Assembly: GCA_033063855.1 (NCBI GenBank)
Contig: CP093829.1
Span: 19,375,537 to 19,439,536, forward strand
Source of the DNA: Smittia aterrima
Lineage: Eukaryota > Arthropoda > Insecta > Diptera > Chironomidae
Length of the DNA: 64,000 bases
Reading direction: 5' to 3'
The position numbers and the translations under genes are program-made. The notes beneath the pieces are model-generated. The model had not been told where the DNA came from. It did not search any database and saw nothing but the letters and a program-made list of their open reading frames with translations. Shown here piece after piece: positions 21,673 to 34,208 of the stretch; the stretch's first letter is position 1; each line of letters starts with the position of its first letter.

Positions 21673-24083
21673 ATGCCACTTCGTGGCTTATCCATCAAAA
21701 CGGAATATAATTTGTCTGACGACAGCTCTTCGAACGGAAGTACCAGGATGCTCGAAACAGCGTCTCCTCTTCTAAGATCGCGTGCAATGAGCAGTCCCAA
21801 TCCTAGACTCTCTCCGCAATCGCAGAACTTTATAAATTCTAAAATGCTTATAAGCTCACAGAACTTATCATATTTCGAGCAGCGGCTAAACCGCAACAGT
21901 TTAAGTGATCAAAATAAGAGTGAAAGTTTTATTAGTACAGAGAAGCATTTAAACAGTAACTCGACGTCGTCTTCGCTGTTTACCATAGATAGTATATTAG
22001 CAAAGCAAACTCGCTTCTCGGACACATCTCCGTCGAGTTCGCCAAGTCAGGAGAACTCTGCATTCAAAAATGGATTAAATGACTCGAGTCCGAGTCGATC
22101 AAGTCGTCTGCCACCCGCCGCTATCTTCCAACACCATCCAGGATTACATATCACGCATCTCGCGTCAAATTTCGGGTCTCCCGAGTTCTTAGGTAAGACT
22201 TCAATCCCTCGACTCGCATTATCAAACTTGAAGGAGAAAAAAAATTCTTTACTTTTGATTAAGGAGAAGTTTTCACCTCAGGGAATTGTAATATCTTAAA
22301 AACATTTTTATATTTGCATTTTCGTCTTATTCACGGATGAATTAACAAAACATTTCGCTTACGCTGTTGCCGGGATTATTTTTCCTTTTTTATTTTACGT
22401 TTGCTCTAGTTGAAATGCGCTTTGTCTTAAAATTTGAATTTTAAAAAATTGAATCAGAAGCGCGGAATAAATTTTAAAAGGATTTGAGAGAAAAATAAAA
22501 AATCTAACAAAATTATTTTCTTTTCCTTTCAGTGACATATCCAAACTTTTATCCAAATTATATGCATGCCGCGCAAATGCTTCAGGCAGCTCAAATCCAC
22601 AGTCACGTATCGTTAAATCATGGCCCACCACCAAAAAGAAAACGAAGACATCGCACGATTTTCACGGAAGAGCAGCTCGAACAGTTGGAAGCGACGTTTG
22701 AAAAGACACATTATCCGGATGGTGAGTTAAACTCTTATTAAAACTCATCAACGATTGACTAACAAGAGATCATTTTAATTTACAGTCGTGCTGCGAGAAC
22801 AATTAGCGATCAAAGTCGATTTGAAAGAAGAGAGAGTTGAGGTGAGTTATCTATCAAAAATAATCAATCTCCTCTCAAGTTACTTAAATCTCCATAAAGT
22901 TCCCACAACTTCTTTCACTGAAATTTATTTAAAGCCGCTAACGTTTAACATTCCATTAAACTTTGTGGCATCCTCTACAAATAGCACTCGAAGTTCGTCT
23001 CGGAAATCTTATCAAATATCAAATTTTAAGTGCTGCTGTTCATCGAGGGTGAATCTCACAGACATTGTTGACTCAACATTTGCCGCATCAGTGCAAATAC
23101 CAAAAAAGTTTTATGCCTTTCGAAGCGTTTTTATGGTTTCATTTTCACCCTCGCAAAAGAAATCTTTTCTATTAATTTGTTGTGCTTTCTAATGCGGTTT
23201 TGTTTGTTTAAGAATTGATAATGATGTTCAATTTGTCACCCTCTCGACGCCCCCGAGACTGTTTGTCCAACATAATTTGAATTAATTGCCGGGAGGGCAA
23301 ACAAAGCAGATTGTTTCACGATCCCTTGACGACGATTTCCGTTCGTCACTTCAAGAGTTCGAAGAAGAAAGAAAACCGACGGACATCAGTTGTTTCGACA
23401 ATTTGTGTAATTGCGATATTGTTCACATTGACAATGGAAACATTTTTAAGCTCTCAAACGATCCGCCCGTTTTTTTTTTCAAGACGTTCTGTGCGACAAA
23501 AATGCACATTCGACGATGAGAAAAGAGCAATTTCTTAAATCCCCAATAATCCTTTCTGCGTCCCAAAAGTGGCCTCGTTTTAATTTACTTGTAGTCCTTT
23601 GTGTCGTTGGCATTGTCGACATGTGAGGCTTGTAAAGGAATTTTGCTGTTACCATTTAAATAGCTTCGTAGCTTTCTCAGTGAGAATAAAAGAAAGGATA
23701 ATCGCCCCCTATCATGATGCATGTAAGCGGAGGGCGGTGTGAAAGGGAGTTAATTATAATTGAATTAACAAGAGAACTTTCGAATGAATGGAGACGACAA
23801 ATTGTCAAACATTAATCCTTCTATTCAGTAGCAGCTTGCCAGTCATGATCGCAACTAATTTGAATTTCTCGTTCTTTTGCAGGTTTGGTTCAAGAACCGA
23901 CGGGCCAAGTGGAGAAAAGTGAAGCGGGAAGAACAAGAAAGAATTCGAAAACTTCAAGAGGACCACTCGAACATCTCCGGCAATAGCAATCACACTCCGT
24001 CGAGTGAGGATCACACAGACGCAAATTCTCTTCATCACAACTCATCCAACTTCTCAGACGAGTCTGATCTCGAGGTTGCATAA
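21673..24083 (+). CDS. Gsc: Homeobox protein Goosecoid
   Basis: Exons 21673-22192, 22533-22721, 22786-22841 and 23883-24083, giving 321 residues from MPLRGLSIKTEYNLSDD. No in-frame ATG lies upstream in this exon, though an earlier coding exon cannot be excluded. A Groucho-binding eh1/GEH motif (LFTIDSILA, residues 102-110) is the hallmark of Goosecoid N-termini. The homeodomain (about 208-268) reads KRKRRHRTIFTEEQLEQLE, HYPDVVLREQLAIKVDL and VEVWFKNRRAKWRK, with lysine at position 50, so it should prefer TAATCC sites. Two introns cut the homeodomain, the second at the VE|VWF site common in paired-class genes. The C-terminus is acidic and Ser-rich (SDESDLEVA). Goosecoid is a transcriptional repressor in head and foregut patterning. 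AATAAA follows at 24187-24192. Confidence 0.95.
22842..23882 (+). other. Large intron inside the goosecoid homeodomain
   Basis: A 1041-base intron, far longer than the 50-75 bases usual in this window. It contains no coding sequence I can support. The size and the developmental gene make an intronic enhancer plausible, but that is inference. Confidence 0.5.
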
Positions 24084-27000
24084 AAATTTTAAGGCTTCTC
24101 AAGGGCTCATCGTAAATCTTGTCGCGGTTTAAAAAAAGTTTCTAAATCCAGAAAGAAATTCAAAGTTCTTTGTATATTTCACCAAAAATAAACTGAATTT
24201 GTTAATTGAAAGATTAAGCTTTAAAAGCAATAAAGCACCAAACTCTCAACGAAACAAATTTCGAGAGTTTCAACATGAAAAACTAAAATCAAGTGACGTA
24301 AATAAAGTTGAAAGGCTTTTTATCCGTCCACGCAATTTTCTCTAAGCCAAAGAAAACTCTTAAGAGCTCCCAAGAATTATGCTCGCAGGACAAGCCTCGT
24401 TTCTATTTGGGATAAAAAGCCTCGTAAACATTCCACTTTCGTCTAACTAATTGTATATCTTCTTGAAAGAAAAAAAGAAAATTCATTTTATTAATAAATA
24501 CAATTCAATGTTCAAATCATTCAACAAGAGACGCATGAGGGACTTTTTCCATTTTTATATTTACAGGGATCGTCGTCGTTTGTCAGAAGTAAATTGATGT
24601 CATTTTTATCCTCGACAGCAGTTGATGGCGAAAGGCGGAGCCAAAGCATCAAAACGAATATTTTCATTGGCTTTATTTTTGTTTTATCTATCGTGCTGTG
24701 AATGTTCGACAGACGTGTACGCATAGACAGATTGGAGCAACTCACTTGATGATGGGGTGAGATTTCTTCTTTCTTCAGACGTTCGAGTGGGAAAGGTTAA
24801 CGCTAAGGCTTCATCAACACCACGTCCAGCTGTAAAGGAGATTAAAAAATTAATCGATTACAGACTCTTGTGGGGATCCTTTGCCCTTTCAGAGAGAGTC
24901 ATTAAAAATTTAGATCGGTGAATGGAGGGCGCGAGGGAGAGAGACAGGGATTTTTTAATTTGATTTAACACAAACAATAAAATTTTGCTGAATATTTAAT
25001 GTCGACCGAAGCACGGTTTAAGCGAATAAAGCAGCGCCATAGGTTACCATTGTTTTTATTTTCCATCCACCGTTGAAACCCTTTCCCGTTTAATGCACGG
25101 AATCCCGGATGAAAAATTCTCTTTTTTTGTGCGGCTGCTTTATGAAAACAGCAAAATTTTATGTTTGCCTTCAAAAATGGTTAAATTACATGCTCGAAGC
25201 GATGAGAAGCTGTGCGTTCGCTTGTTGTTCATCTCAGTGGTTTATGAGATCAGGAGTAAAACTCCTACGTTCGCCACTGAATGTTTGTTGATGTTTGGGA
25301 TTTTGAAATATTAATTTTCTAATTAAGGAGATTTCATTAACCCCCGTTCCACTCTCACCTTTAACAATCGACCCAACCTTTTGTCAGTTAATTAACATTT
25401 TGATTTTTAGTCAGAGCGAAGCTCTATTGATTTTCAATGTTTTATCAATTTATTTTTTAATTAACATTCTTTCAATTTCCATTCCGCTTTTCTGATTGAT
25501 TCCCCGTGAAATGTTTTATCAACGTTAAATAGCGATAAAGAAACATGTAGGCGGGATCTCTTTCAATCATAAATTTATTTAGAGTCAACGATAAAAGAAT
25601 CTTCTTTGATGTTCTACGAGCCATGAAACGACATCATGTTACTGTCATTTGATTTAAAAAGATAGAAATGTCATTTGATTGTTTGATGCAAGTCGCTATG
25701 GTTGCGATTTCCTTTCAATCGTAAATTCCGTAACGAAATTATTGAAATCCAAGTGAAAATGTCCCTAATCAAAAAAGTCATGCACGGTCTGAGAGCAAAG
25801 CTTGGGATCAAAGCATCGTCACTCGTCTAAATTGGAATTTTAAAGCGCACTGAGTGTGATTAATATTTCACTGTACAAAGCACACGATAATTGGACGAAA
25901 TGGTTTTTTTGTTTTGTTTCAGTGAGAGAAAAGCGTGAAGGAAAATTCTGTGATTTGCACCAATCATTAAAATTGCTGAGGCCTAAAGCAATGAAAAGCT
26001 GTCGTTCATTAGGGTTGAAACCAAAGTCCAAGCATGAAAATTAAAATTAGACATTTTCTGGACTACGGATGCGGAAACTGCAATAAAACTATGAATGCAT
26101 AAATTTTAATTTGTAATTTTCCACAGTGATTGCTGGTTTTTCGTTGCAATGAAATCATTTATTGAAAATCACAAGCCTGAATAATTCCATTCAATCTCAA
26201 TATTAGTTTCAAAACCAATTTTGCATTTTCCAGCCGCAATCGTTTAAGCATAAATAATTTTTAGTTTCCACTAGATTATTCAACGATTGCTGGTTAAAAA
26301 TATAATTTGGAAAATTTGATTTGAAATTTGTTAAAATTTAACGTTTTTATTTTGAATTTTCTGTCCATTTGGATAAGCTCAGAGACATCAAAAAGTAAAT
26401 AAAATTTTAGTGTGAGAATCGTTTCATCAGAAAATTAAATAAAGGAAATTAAGTGAAGCCATTTGATTAGTTTTAAAAGTCCCATTATTTCCACAAACAG
26501 TCGACGTAACAATAAACGACAAATAAAGAAGGAAAATGTAAGTGATTTGCTGAAAATAATTTATGATGAATTAAAAACCCGCGAAGCGAATGTTTATTTA
26601 CATCGTCAAGTATTAAGTTCCACAAACGTCTTAGCCAATTTACGCCTTTGAAAAGCGAGATTGGAAAACTCTCACATCAAAGTCACTCAGTTCACATTTC
26701 AATATTTCCGCTCAAAAATAAATCGAAGAAAAGAATATAAACAAATGTTTCACGGCTTAGCGGCCAGACGAGAAAATTTTCGTAAATTTACGAGACGTTG
26801 AGCATCACAATGCTTGCAGTTAATTGATTTTCCTCGATTTTTATTGCTCTCATCATCTGTCTCGATCTCGAGAGAGCAGCAGCAACAACACAATATTTAC
26901 ATTTCACACTTGATTCGATTTTCTTCTCGCTTTTGTATTTCGTGTGTCGGGGATGGTTTTCTATAAGTAGCGAAGAGTGAGAGTAGCAGAAACAAATGTT

Positions 27001-27195
27001 ATTTATTGGCCCCAAACAATTGTAGCGAAACATTATTATAATTTGAAGTCGGAGCCAGGCTTAGAGAAACTAAAAATACAATCGGGAAAATTGTTTTAAA
27101 CTTTTAACATCGTCAGTCGATAGCTTCACTTGAATAAAACAGCATTGCGCTCTTATTCGCGTTCGCGACTGTTATTTCTGTTAGTGAAATAGAAA
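24084..27195. other. Gene-poor stretch downstream of goosecoid
   Basis: About 3.1 kb without supportable exons. It includes the goosecoid 3' untranslated region (AATAAA at 24187-24192) and the upstream region of the methyltransferase gene. Open stretches here are low-complexity. Confidence 0.45.
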
Positions 27196-28227
27196 ATGTT
27201 GAAAACCAGCGACTCGAAGTGTGAAGAGACACATAATGTTGATAACACGAAAAGTGTAAACTCTCCGAGCGATAATAAATGTCATAAAGTTGTTAAAATT
27301 CAGAGAAAAGAAAACACGAATGCGAAAAATCGTTGGAGGTTGTTGGCACGCGCGATTTTGTCGAGAGACAAGCATGAGATGAAAGTAAAGGAAAAACCAT
27401 TTCCGATAAGCGGCGTTTTGCAAGACGGCTTTAGCGGCTTCGATCTCGTCCAAGTAGAGCAGCTAAATAAAGATGACACCGAAACGTTCATGATAAAAAT
27501 CGAAGTCGGATGCAACAAATACGAATGCATGGTGCACATTGAGAAGCTTTGGACGATGAAAGATTTGATCGGCTTTAACAACACAGGAAATATTAAATTC
27601 TGGGCATCCGAAGCGGCACTGACGTACTTCGTGCTGGATAATTTACAAATGTTTAATGATTCGTGGGTTTTGGAGTTGGGCGGAGGAATGTTTTGCCTTG
27701 CTGGTCTGATGTTGGCAAAGTTCAGCGAAAGTTTTGCGGTTCACTTGAGTGATGGGAATAGCAAATGTTCGGAGAACGTTGGGAAGTCCATCAAACTTAA
27801 TAATACGCGCTGCTTTGTGAAAAACTCAGGTGAATTCAGTGAATTTCTTTGGCTTTCTCTTCTATGCTAAAAGTTTCCTTCAGTCCTCAGATGGGAAGAG
27901 GCGTCAGAGTGTCGAATGGAGCAGCAGAAATACGATTTCATATTATGCGCTGACTGTCTATTCTTCGAAGAATCGAGAGATGCACTAGTCGAATCAATAA
28001 ATCACTTCTTGGCGGAGAGCGGCAAAGCGCTTGTGATGGCACCGAAGCGAGGAAAATCGATGAATCTCTTCATCAAAAAATCTATAGCCAAAGGCTTTCA
28101 ATGCGAGATTTTCACGTTCTACAGCAAAGAAATCTGGGACCGTCATCAAAAGTTCATGCTCTCATCACTCTACAACGAAGACATTCATTATCCAATCCTT
28201 ATAAAACTATCGCGAGCCAAAAAGTGA
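27196..28227 (+). CDS. Calmodulin-lysine N-methyltransferase-like protein
   Basis: Exons 27196-27829 and 27884-28227, joined in phase 1, 325 residues. The N-terminal 40 residues are polar. A segment NRWRLLARAILSRDKHE and the SGFDLVQV block, followed by IKFWASEAALTYFVLDN, match the N-terminal region of CAMKMT. The Rossmann-like SAM-binding core follows: WVLELGGGMFCLAGLML (motif I), HLSDGNSKCSENV, then VLRWEEASE and YDFILCADCLFFEESRDAL. This arrangement is that of family 16 protein lysine methyltransferases, and CAMKMT trimethylates Lys115 of calmodulin. Family assignment is firm; the exact substrate is inferred from overall resemblance. Confidence 0.8.
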
Positions 28228-28637
28228 AAGCATACTTCGCTGCTGTTTATCGATTTTCCGATTTTCGCTGACATTAAAAACTCATCAAATTGTAGCGCTA
28301 AAAATTCCAAATCCAGGTTTTTGGATCGCCTGAGTTCGGTTGGCGCGCTTGTCATTGAAATAAGTTCGTACTATTTAAATTTTCCTGTGACGCAAGTGAA
28401 AGCGAAACGAACCGAAAATTATTAGTTTAATTGCCCTCCCGCCGCTCATCATATTTATGTTGTGAATTTTCCTTCTCTCTCATCTGAATCGCGTTTGAGA
28501 TGTCGCAAAACAGATTGAGACGATGTGCAAGAAGAAAGAAAAATATATAAACAAATTTCTTTATTTTGAAAATAAATGGCGAAGATAAATTAGATTTATG
28601 AATGTGTCTTATTTTATTCTATTTCGTGCATGACACG
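28228..28637. other. Intergenic stretch between methyltransferase and WBP4
   Basis: AT-rich, no coding exon seen. Holds the methyltransferase 3' end and the WBP4 promoter and leader. Confidence 0.4.
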
Positions 28638-29737
28638 ATGTAATATATTAATTGATAGATTAATAGCTTTTAATTAGGTGATTCTGATGTGAATTTCTCT
28701 CTTGATCTACTTATCTAGGGCTGACTATTGGAAATCACAGGATCGCAAGTTCTGCGAATATTGCAAGTGTTGGCTAACAGACAACAAACCGGTAAATTAT
28801 TTGAAAAGCTTTTATGAAATCTTCAGATATTCAATCTCTTTTTATTTATGAACAGAGCGTTGAGTTCCACAACAATGGCAAGCGACATCAGTTGAATGTT
28901 CAGAAAAAGCTGAACGAAATTGGCAAGAAAAGTGAAGCAGACCGCAAGGAACAAAACAAGATCAACGAAGATATTAGGAAAATGAATGATGCAGCTATGA
29001 TGTCTTATGCTCAAGACGTTTCGATGGGCGCTGATATATCATCGAGAGCGATAAATCGAGCAAATTCTAAAAAAGCTGTTGATCCTATGGCTTTACCAAA
29101 CTATGTAAGCGATGAAGATGGACCGAACGTTTCGAAAAAGGCTGCAGCGGTTGCAGCTGCTGCTGAAGTGAAAGATCCTTCACTTTGGTGTGAAGCAAAG
29201 ACAGAAGACGGCGACACTTATTATTGGAATGTTAAAACGAATGAATCGGTGTGGAAGAAGCCAAAAGAAGGATTCATGTCGCTAAAGGAATATGACAAAC
29301 TGAATGAGATCGCACTTCAACAACAAGCGGAGCAACAACAACGAGATATGAAGAATTCCATTGAAAACGCTGATGAGATTGCTTCCAAAATGCGACGAGA
29401 ACAATTAAAAAAGTACAAGAAAATTACTCAAGAACCGAAAAGAGAAGAAGAAGCTTCGACGAGTTATGCTGGACAATACGGCGGTCAACCGTTTGGTAAA
29501 TGGGAAACTGTTGAATATAAACCTCCACCAAAACCAGTTGATCTCGAGCTTCCCAAGCAAGAATTCACCTACATCGCAGTACCATCAGCTTCAAGGTCTG
29601 AGGAACCGCCAGTGAAGAAATTCAAGGAGAAAACGATCACCTCGCTTGAAGGCATTTCAGACGACGTTCCAAGTGTATTCAAGAAAAGAAAATTCGGAGC
29701 ACGAAATATTCGTAAAACCACAGATGACTCGACGTGA
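28638..29737 (+). CDS. WW domain-binding protein 4 (FBP21), spliceosomal
   Basis: Exons 28638-28639 (AT of the start codon, inferred), 28719-28791 and 28856-29737, giving 318 residues. The reading ADYWKSQDRKFCEYCKCW is the exact start of the WBP4 family, so the ATG must be completed from an upstream exon ending in AT. The GTAATA donor after AT at 28638-28639 fits. A matrin/U1-type C2H2 finger comes first (FCEYC .. FHNNGKRH), then a coiled region, then a single WW domain (LWCEAKTEDGDTYYWN .. ESVWKKP). Human WBP4 has two WW domains; I see one. The tail carries GKWETVEYK and a basic end. The protein binds Pro-rich splicing factors and U2 snRNP components. AATAAA lies at 29746-29751. Confidence 0.85.
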
Positions 29738-29939
29738 AGTTATAAAATAAAACATTTTTTTTATAAAGAAGAAAATTCAAGAAACTCGATTTTTCATTTG
29801 TAAATGTTTCAACGATTTTCAGATTTTATATTTTTCCATTTGGACTTGCTGACACTTTTTTCAAATTGGACGTCACTTTTGTACAACGACCTCAGTCAAT
29901 AACAAGAGAAATTACAAAACTACCGGAAATTTCTTAAAA

Positions 29940-32900
29940 ATGTTGTTGTCACGCTGTCAAAGGTCTTTTAGTAACATCCGATGCTTAAGCTCGGTAGCCT
30001 CAATCGATACTAATTCAAAGTTCGACTTGATTTGCGTCGGAGGTGGAATCGTTGGAGTTTCGTCAGGTACAATAAATTATTTTTCTGTTTCTACGTTATC
30101 AACATAGATAATCTTATTCATTTATCTGATTCTTCACTTCAGCTCGTGAGATTCTTCTTCGTCATCCGAATTTGAAAGTAGCCATCGTCGAGAAAGAAAA
30201 TAAACTTGCTTATCACCAGTCCGGACACAACAGGTTTGTTGAATTACGTCTGAAATTGCTTTTAAATTGAATTGACACTCCCAACTTTTTATTTTAGTGG
30301 AGTAATTCATGCCGGAATTTACTACAAACCCGGGAGTCTAAAAGCGAAACTTTGTGTGGAAGGACTTCATCTGACTTACAAATATTGCGATGAGAAGAAA
30401 ATTCCTTACAAAAAGGTCGGGAAGCTGATTGTGGCGACGAATGCTGTTGAAGTCGAGAGATTAAAGGTCAGTAATTTAAAAAGATTCAAAAACTGGAAAT
30501 TATTTCCAAAGTGAAAAGTTTCTTCTTGAAGTCATTCGATCCAGCATTCGATGACATTCGATGACATTCAAAATTCGTTATGTTTTAAAGAAAGTCAAAC
30601 TGAAACAACAAGAGTTTAGTCACCTTTTCAATGCAGCTCGAGAATATCTCACAACGCAAACGAAAGATGTTAAAAAACTGTGCGTAATATTTAAAGAGTG
30701 ATAATTTTCGTATTTATTTGGTAAAATCCCTTTTGACAGAACCTGCTTTAAATGCTAGCTTAGTGAACAAGACCAATGGTGTCTTTAATTCCATGCTAGA
30801 AGCTGCATTTGGCTCTGAGCTTTCGTACTAACAAATAAAAGTTTTGAATCACACAAATTCGTCTACATACATAGCCTACACGAAATTGAAGCTTGTGCTT
30901 TCGCACTTTAAGAGTGAAATGTTTGATCATTAACTTAATCGTACTCGTGACTTGATTCGCGCTTGCTAATCAAATTTTCTTTCTCGTCTTCATTGAATGA
31001 TTCAACTGACGTGGTGCCCATTGTTCGGTTAGTTACATTGCGAATGTTTTCTGTGTATCCCGTTTGAGTTAAAATCTCAACTTCGTCTTCGTCATCTAAA
31101 TCACGAACATTGAAGTACGGACTCTGATTCGCTGGTCGGAATTTGTAACCAGTAACGACGAAGAAGACGTAAGTTGCCATCTCTCTAAAGAACTCGTCGA
31201 GCCAAGCATATTGGAATGGAACTGTAATCTTGAGCAGGAACCTGCAAAGAAAATGATTTTAAGAAATTGAATTTCTTCATCAAAATTCTTGTCTACTTAC
31301 ACAATAATGCGAGTGAAGTAAATGTAGCAGACGATCATGATGTAGAACTGTCTGAAGAGCTTAAGTTTCTTTAAATTGATCATAGCTTTTCCATCAGTAG
31401 CGGACGCTTCTTGCAAGTGACGTATTGACCAAACCACTGGGAATAAAATCGCTGCGCAGCATAGAAGATCCACCAAAATGAAGATATCACGCCATGTCGA
31501 ATGTTCTAAACTTCCCTCTTCACTTTCTTCAATAATAATCTCAGCGACATTAGCTAGCACTTGAAGTGGTATCACAATTACGAAAATTTTCTTATCTTTG
31601 TCACTGAGAATATGTTTGATGAATGTCCATCCAGTTCCAATGAGAACGATTGTAATGAATAGTACAGCTCCTTTCATTAAATGCGTAATGTAATAGAGAA
31701 TCGCCCAAGCTTCGACATGTTCGCCTCTGATTTCGATGAAGTGATAGTTGATGGAGTGAAACATAAGACTAAGTGACTTAAGGAACACGAGAACTCCCAT
31801 CAAGTAATGAATCTTGAATACCGGGTGCTTGCTTCGTCTCAAGACGTAGACCCAGAAAAGTCCCGACAAGAAGAACAGCAATGACATCATGAAGTACAAA
31901 ACCGGCAGAGGCATTTCTGTTGCTGATAAATAATTTCCATTATTGTTTTCTTCAATGTCAGCGTTGAAAGCAAGAAGATAATTCTTTCTCATGTCAGGAT
32001 CGTAGTTGGGGCAAGCGTGGAAGTAGAGATTGTAAAGTCCCTCGTCTTCAATCGAATCGATAAACATAACGAACTAAAAGAAAAGTAAGAAATTGAGTAG
32101 GACGAGAGTTCTCATAAGAAAAGAATTTCAAACATACTTTGAATTTGAAAAATTTGTACGTGTCGTCATGTTTCGTTGTGTCTTCGATCAGCTGTAATTT
32201 CCCAATATTGCACTCGTAGCCATTATTGTTTCGAATAGGTTTTCCTGAAAGATTCTTCTTTAAAACCACTTCAAGAGAAACTAGATTATTACACTCACTG
32301 TGTTCGTTTTTGAATCCTGTATAAACATTCATGTTTCGCCAATTCTTTGAGCAGTTCACTCGAACTTCCTTGTTTTTGAAATCCATGATGAAGAAGAGTG
32401 CTGGCTCGTTGGTTGGAATAACGAGGTTCTTATCCTCGAGGAAACATTTGTCTTGATGCAGATCGGTATTTTGTCTCATTGCGTCAGAGACTGTCTTATC
32501 GAGCGATAAACCAAACTGAAAAATAAAAGGTCAGTCGTCAATATTGAAAATCAATATGAAAATCAGATGAAAATGACTCACCACTTTGTCTTCCTGTCCA
32601 TGTAGAAGTGCAAACTCACTTATTTTTACAATTAGATGTCCATGTTCATAGAATCCAAACGAACTAAGCGGGATATACTGTCGAATATCATTCTAAGAAA
32701 AACAAAACGAAAATATTAACAATTGCACTCAATCACTTCTTTCAATGACTTCCTTACGCGGATCTCGAGGTGGTGATTCCTGGCTTCAGCGAGGATGATT
32801 GAAAACGCCAGTAATATGATTATTTTCAACATAATTTAGTTTTTTATATCGAACGACTCTTCTTCGTCGAGAGAGAAAGAAAAACAACAAAAAATGACGT

Positions 32901-33937
32901 GACGTTCATTGCATACTCAAACATTTTTTGAACGTTAAATTTTACATCTTCAGGATCTTTATGAACGTGGATTGCAGAACAAAGTTCCTGATATGCGAAT
33001 GATCGAGGGAGATGAAATCAAAAGCATTGAACCATTTTGTCATGGCTTGAAGGCAATTCATTCGCCACACACCGGAATCGTTGATTGGGCGTTGGTTACT
33101 GAGTACTATGCGACGGATTTCAAGAATGCAGGTGGAAAAATCTTCAACGACTTCAAAGTGACTAAGTTTAATGACTCGGAAGATGCTGAATATCCTGTGA
33201 CAATCATCGACTCAAAGCAACGAAAAATCTCATCAAAATATGTTCTCACTTGTGGTGGTCTTCAAGCGGATATTCTCGCTAAACTCACAGGCAATAAAAA
33301 TGCGCCTGAGATCGTTCCATTCCGTGGAGAATATTTGCTTCTCGATCCGAAGAAAACTCACATGGTGAAAGGAAACATCTATCCAGTACCTGATCCACGA
33401 TTCCCATTCCTAGGAGTTCATTTCACTCCGAGAATGGATGGATCTGTATGGCTCGGTCCGAATGCAGTACTTGCTTTCAAACGAGAAGGTTACAAGTGGA
33501 ACGACGTGGATGTTTCTGAATTATTTGCTTCGGTGAAGTATCCAGGTAAGATTTGTTTGAAAATCTTTTTTCAGAAGTTTAATATCTAAATTTTAGGATT
33601 CATTCGAATGGCAACTCGTTACATTGGCGCTGGATTTAAGGAAATGTCAAAATCAATTTTCCCATCGCTTCAAGTTAAGGATCTTCAAAAGTTTATTCCA
33701 GAAATTTCTACAGCTGATATAAGACGTGGCCCTGCTGGGGTTCGAGCTCAAGCTTTAAAAGCTGATGGCTCACTCGTTGATGATTTTATTTTTGAGTTTG
33801 GCGGAGGCAAAAATGGAAGCAGAATTCTTCACTGCTGCAATGCTCCTTCACCCGGAGCAACTTCTTCGCTCGCCATCGCAAAAATGATTTCCGATAAAGT
33901 TGAAAGCTCATTCAAAGAGCTCAAGGCTGGCGCTTAA
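29940..33937 (+). CDS. L2HGDH: L-2-hydroxyglutarate dehydrogenase, mitochondrial
   Basis: Exons 29940-30066, 30143-30233, 30298-30466, 32954-33545 and 33597-33937, giving 439 residues. A short basic N-terminus (MLLSRCQRSFSNIRCLSS) looks like a mitochondrial targeting signal. The FAD-binding Rossmann motif follows (FDLICVGGGIVGVSSAREIL), then EKENKLAYHQSGHNSGVIHA and IYYKPGSLKA, the conserved signature of the family. Later blocks include HSPHTGIVDW, YVLTCGGLQAD and FRGEYLLL, and the terminal RRGPAGVRAQAL. The enzyme oxidises the side product L-2-hydroxyglutarate to 2-oxoglutarate. Intron 3 is 2487 bases, against 50-80 for the others, and hosts a whole gene on the opposite strand. Confidence 0.95.
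30561..30840 (+). CDS. Possible small gene inside L2HGDH intron 3
   Basis: An ATG at 30561 opens a 45-codon frame (MTFKIRYVLKKVKLKQQEF, HLFNAAREYLTTQTKDVKK) of amphipathic, helix-like character. A plausible donor and a 55-60-base intron ending in TTTTGACAG precede a second open stretch (NASLVNKTNGVFNSMLEAAF) that stops at TAA just before AATAAA at about 30834. However, the splice phases I can find do not join the two frames cleanly. It may be a small nested gene, a decayed exon pair, or chance. No family recognised. Confidence 0.18.
30935..32832 (-). CDS. GPR107/GPR108-like seven-transmembrane Golgi protein
   Basis: Minus strand exons 32758-32832, 32582-32692, 32138-32515, 31301-32073 and 30935-31241, giving 547 residues. 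A signal peptide (MLKIIILLAFSIILAEA) leads into a luminal domain of about 230 residues with conserved cysteines (CFLEDKN, VNCSKN, YHECN-type spacing). Then comes the lung seven-transmembrane receptor domain: MPLPVLYFMMSLLFFLSGLF, the HYLMGVLVFLKSLSLMFHSI block, GWTFIKHILSDKDKKIF and RQFYIMIVCYIYFTRI. The cytosolic tail is acidic. Human GPR107/108 sit in the Golgi and affect retrograde transport. The gene lies wholly inside intron 3 of L2HGDH on the other strand. Confidence 0.9.
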
Positions 33938-34208
33938 AAAAATTCCCTTTTATTCCAAAACATTTTATTTAGTCCAAAGTTAGAAATAATTTATCTTGTT
34001 ATGCGTTTATTTTTGTTTCTAATTTTAACAAACTTAACTTCTTATCGTTTCTGATTTTGATTCTTTATCAAAGTAGCTTAATATTAAAGTCAATTTTACT
34101 AATTACCGCACTGGCTGCACTTTGAGCCGTTCCTCGTCACTTTCCGTGACGTTTCAAGCGCAGCTTTTTAGTTAAGCTAATTGATTTTGTGAGTGATGTA
34201 AATGACCT

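Noticed and set aside
15674..23818. TAATCC/GGATTA words (for example 15674, 16160, 17303, 18257, 21266, 22373, 23547, 23813) as Goosecoid or Otx binding sites around goosecoid
   Set aside because: About eight were counted in roughly 12 kb, which is close to what the base composition predicts by chance, so there is no visible enrichment.
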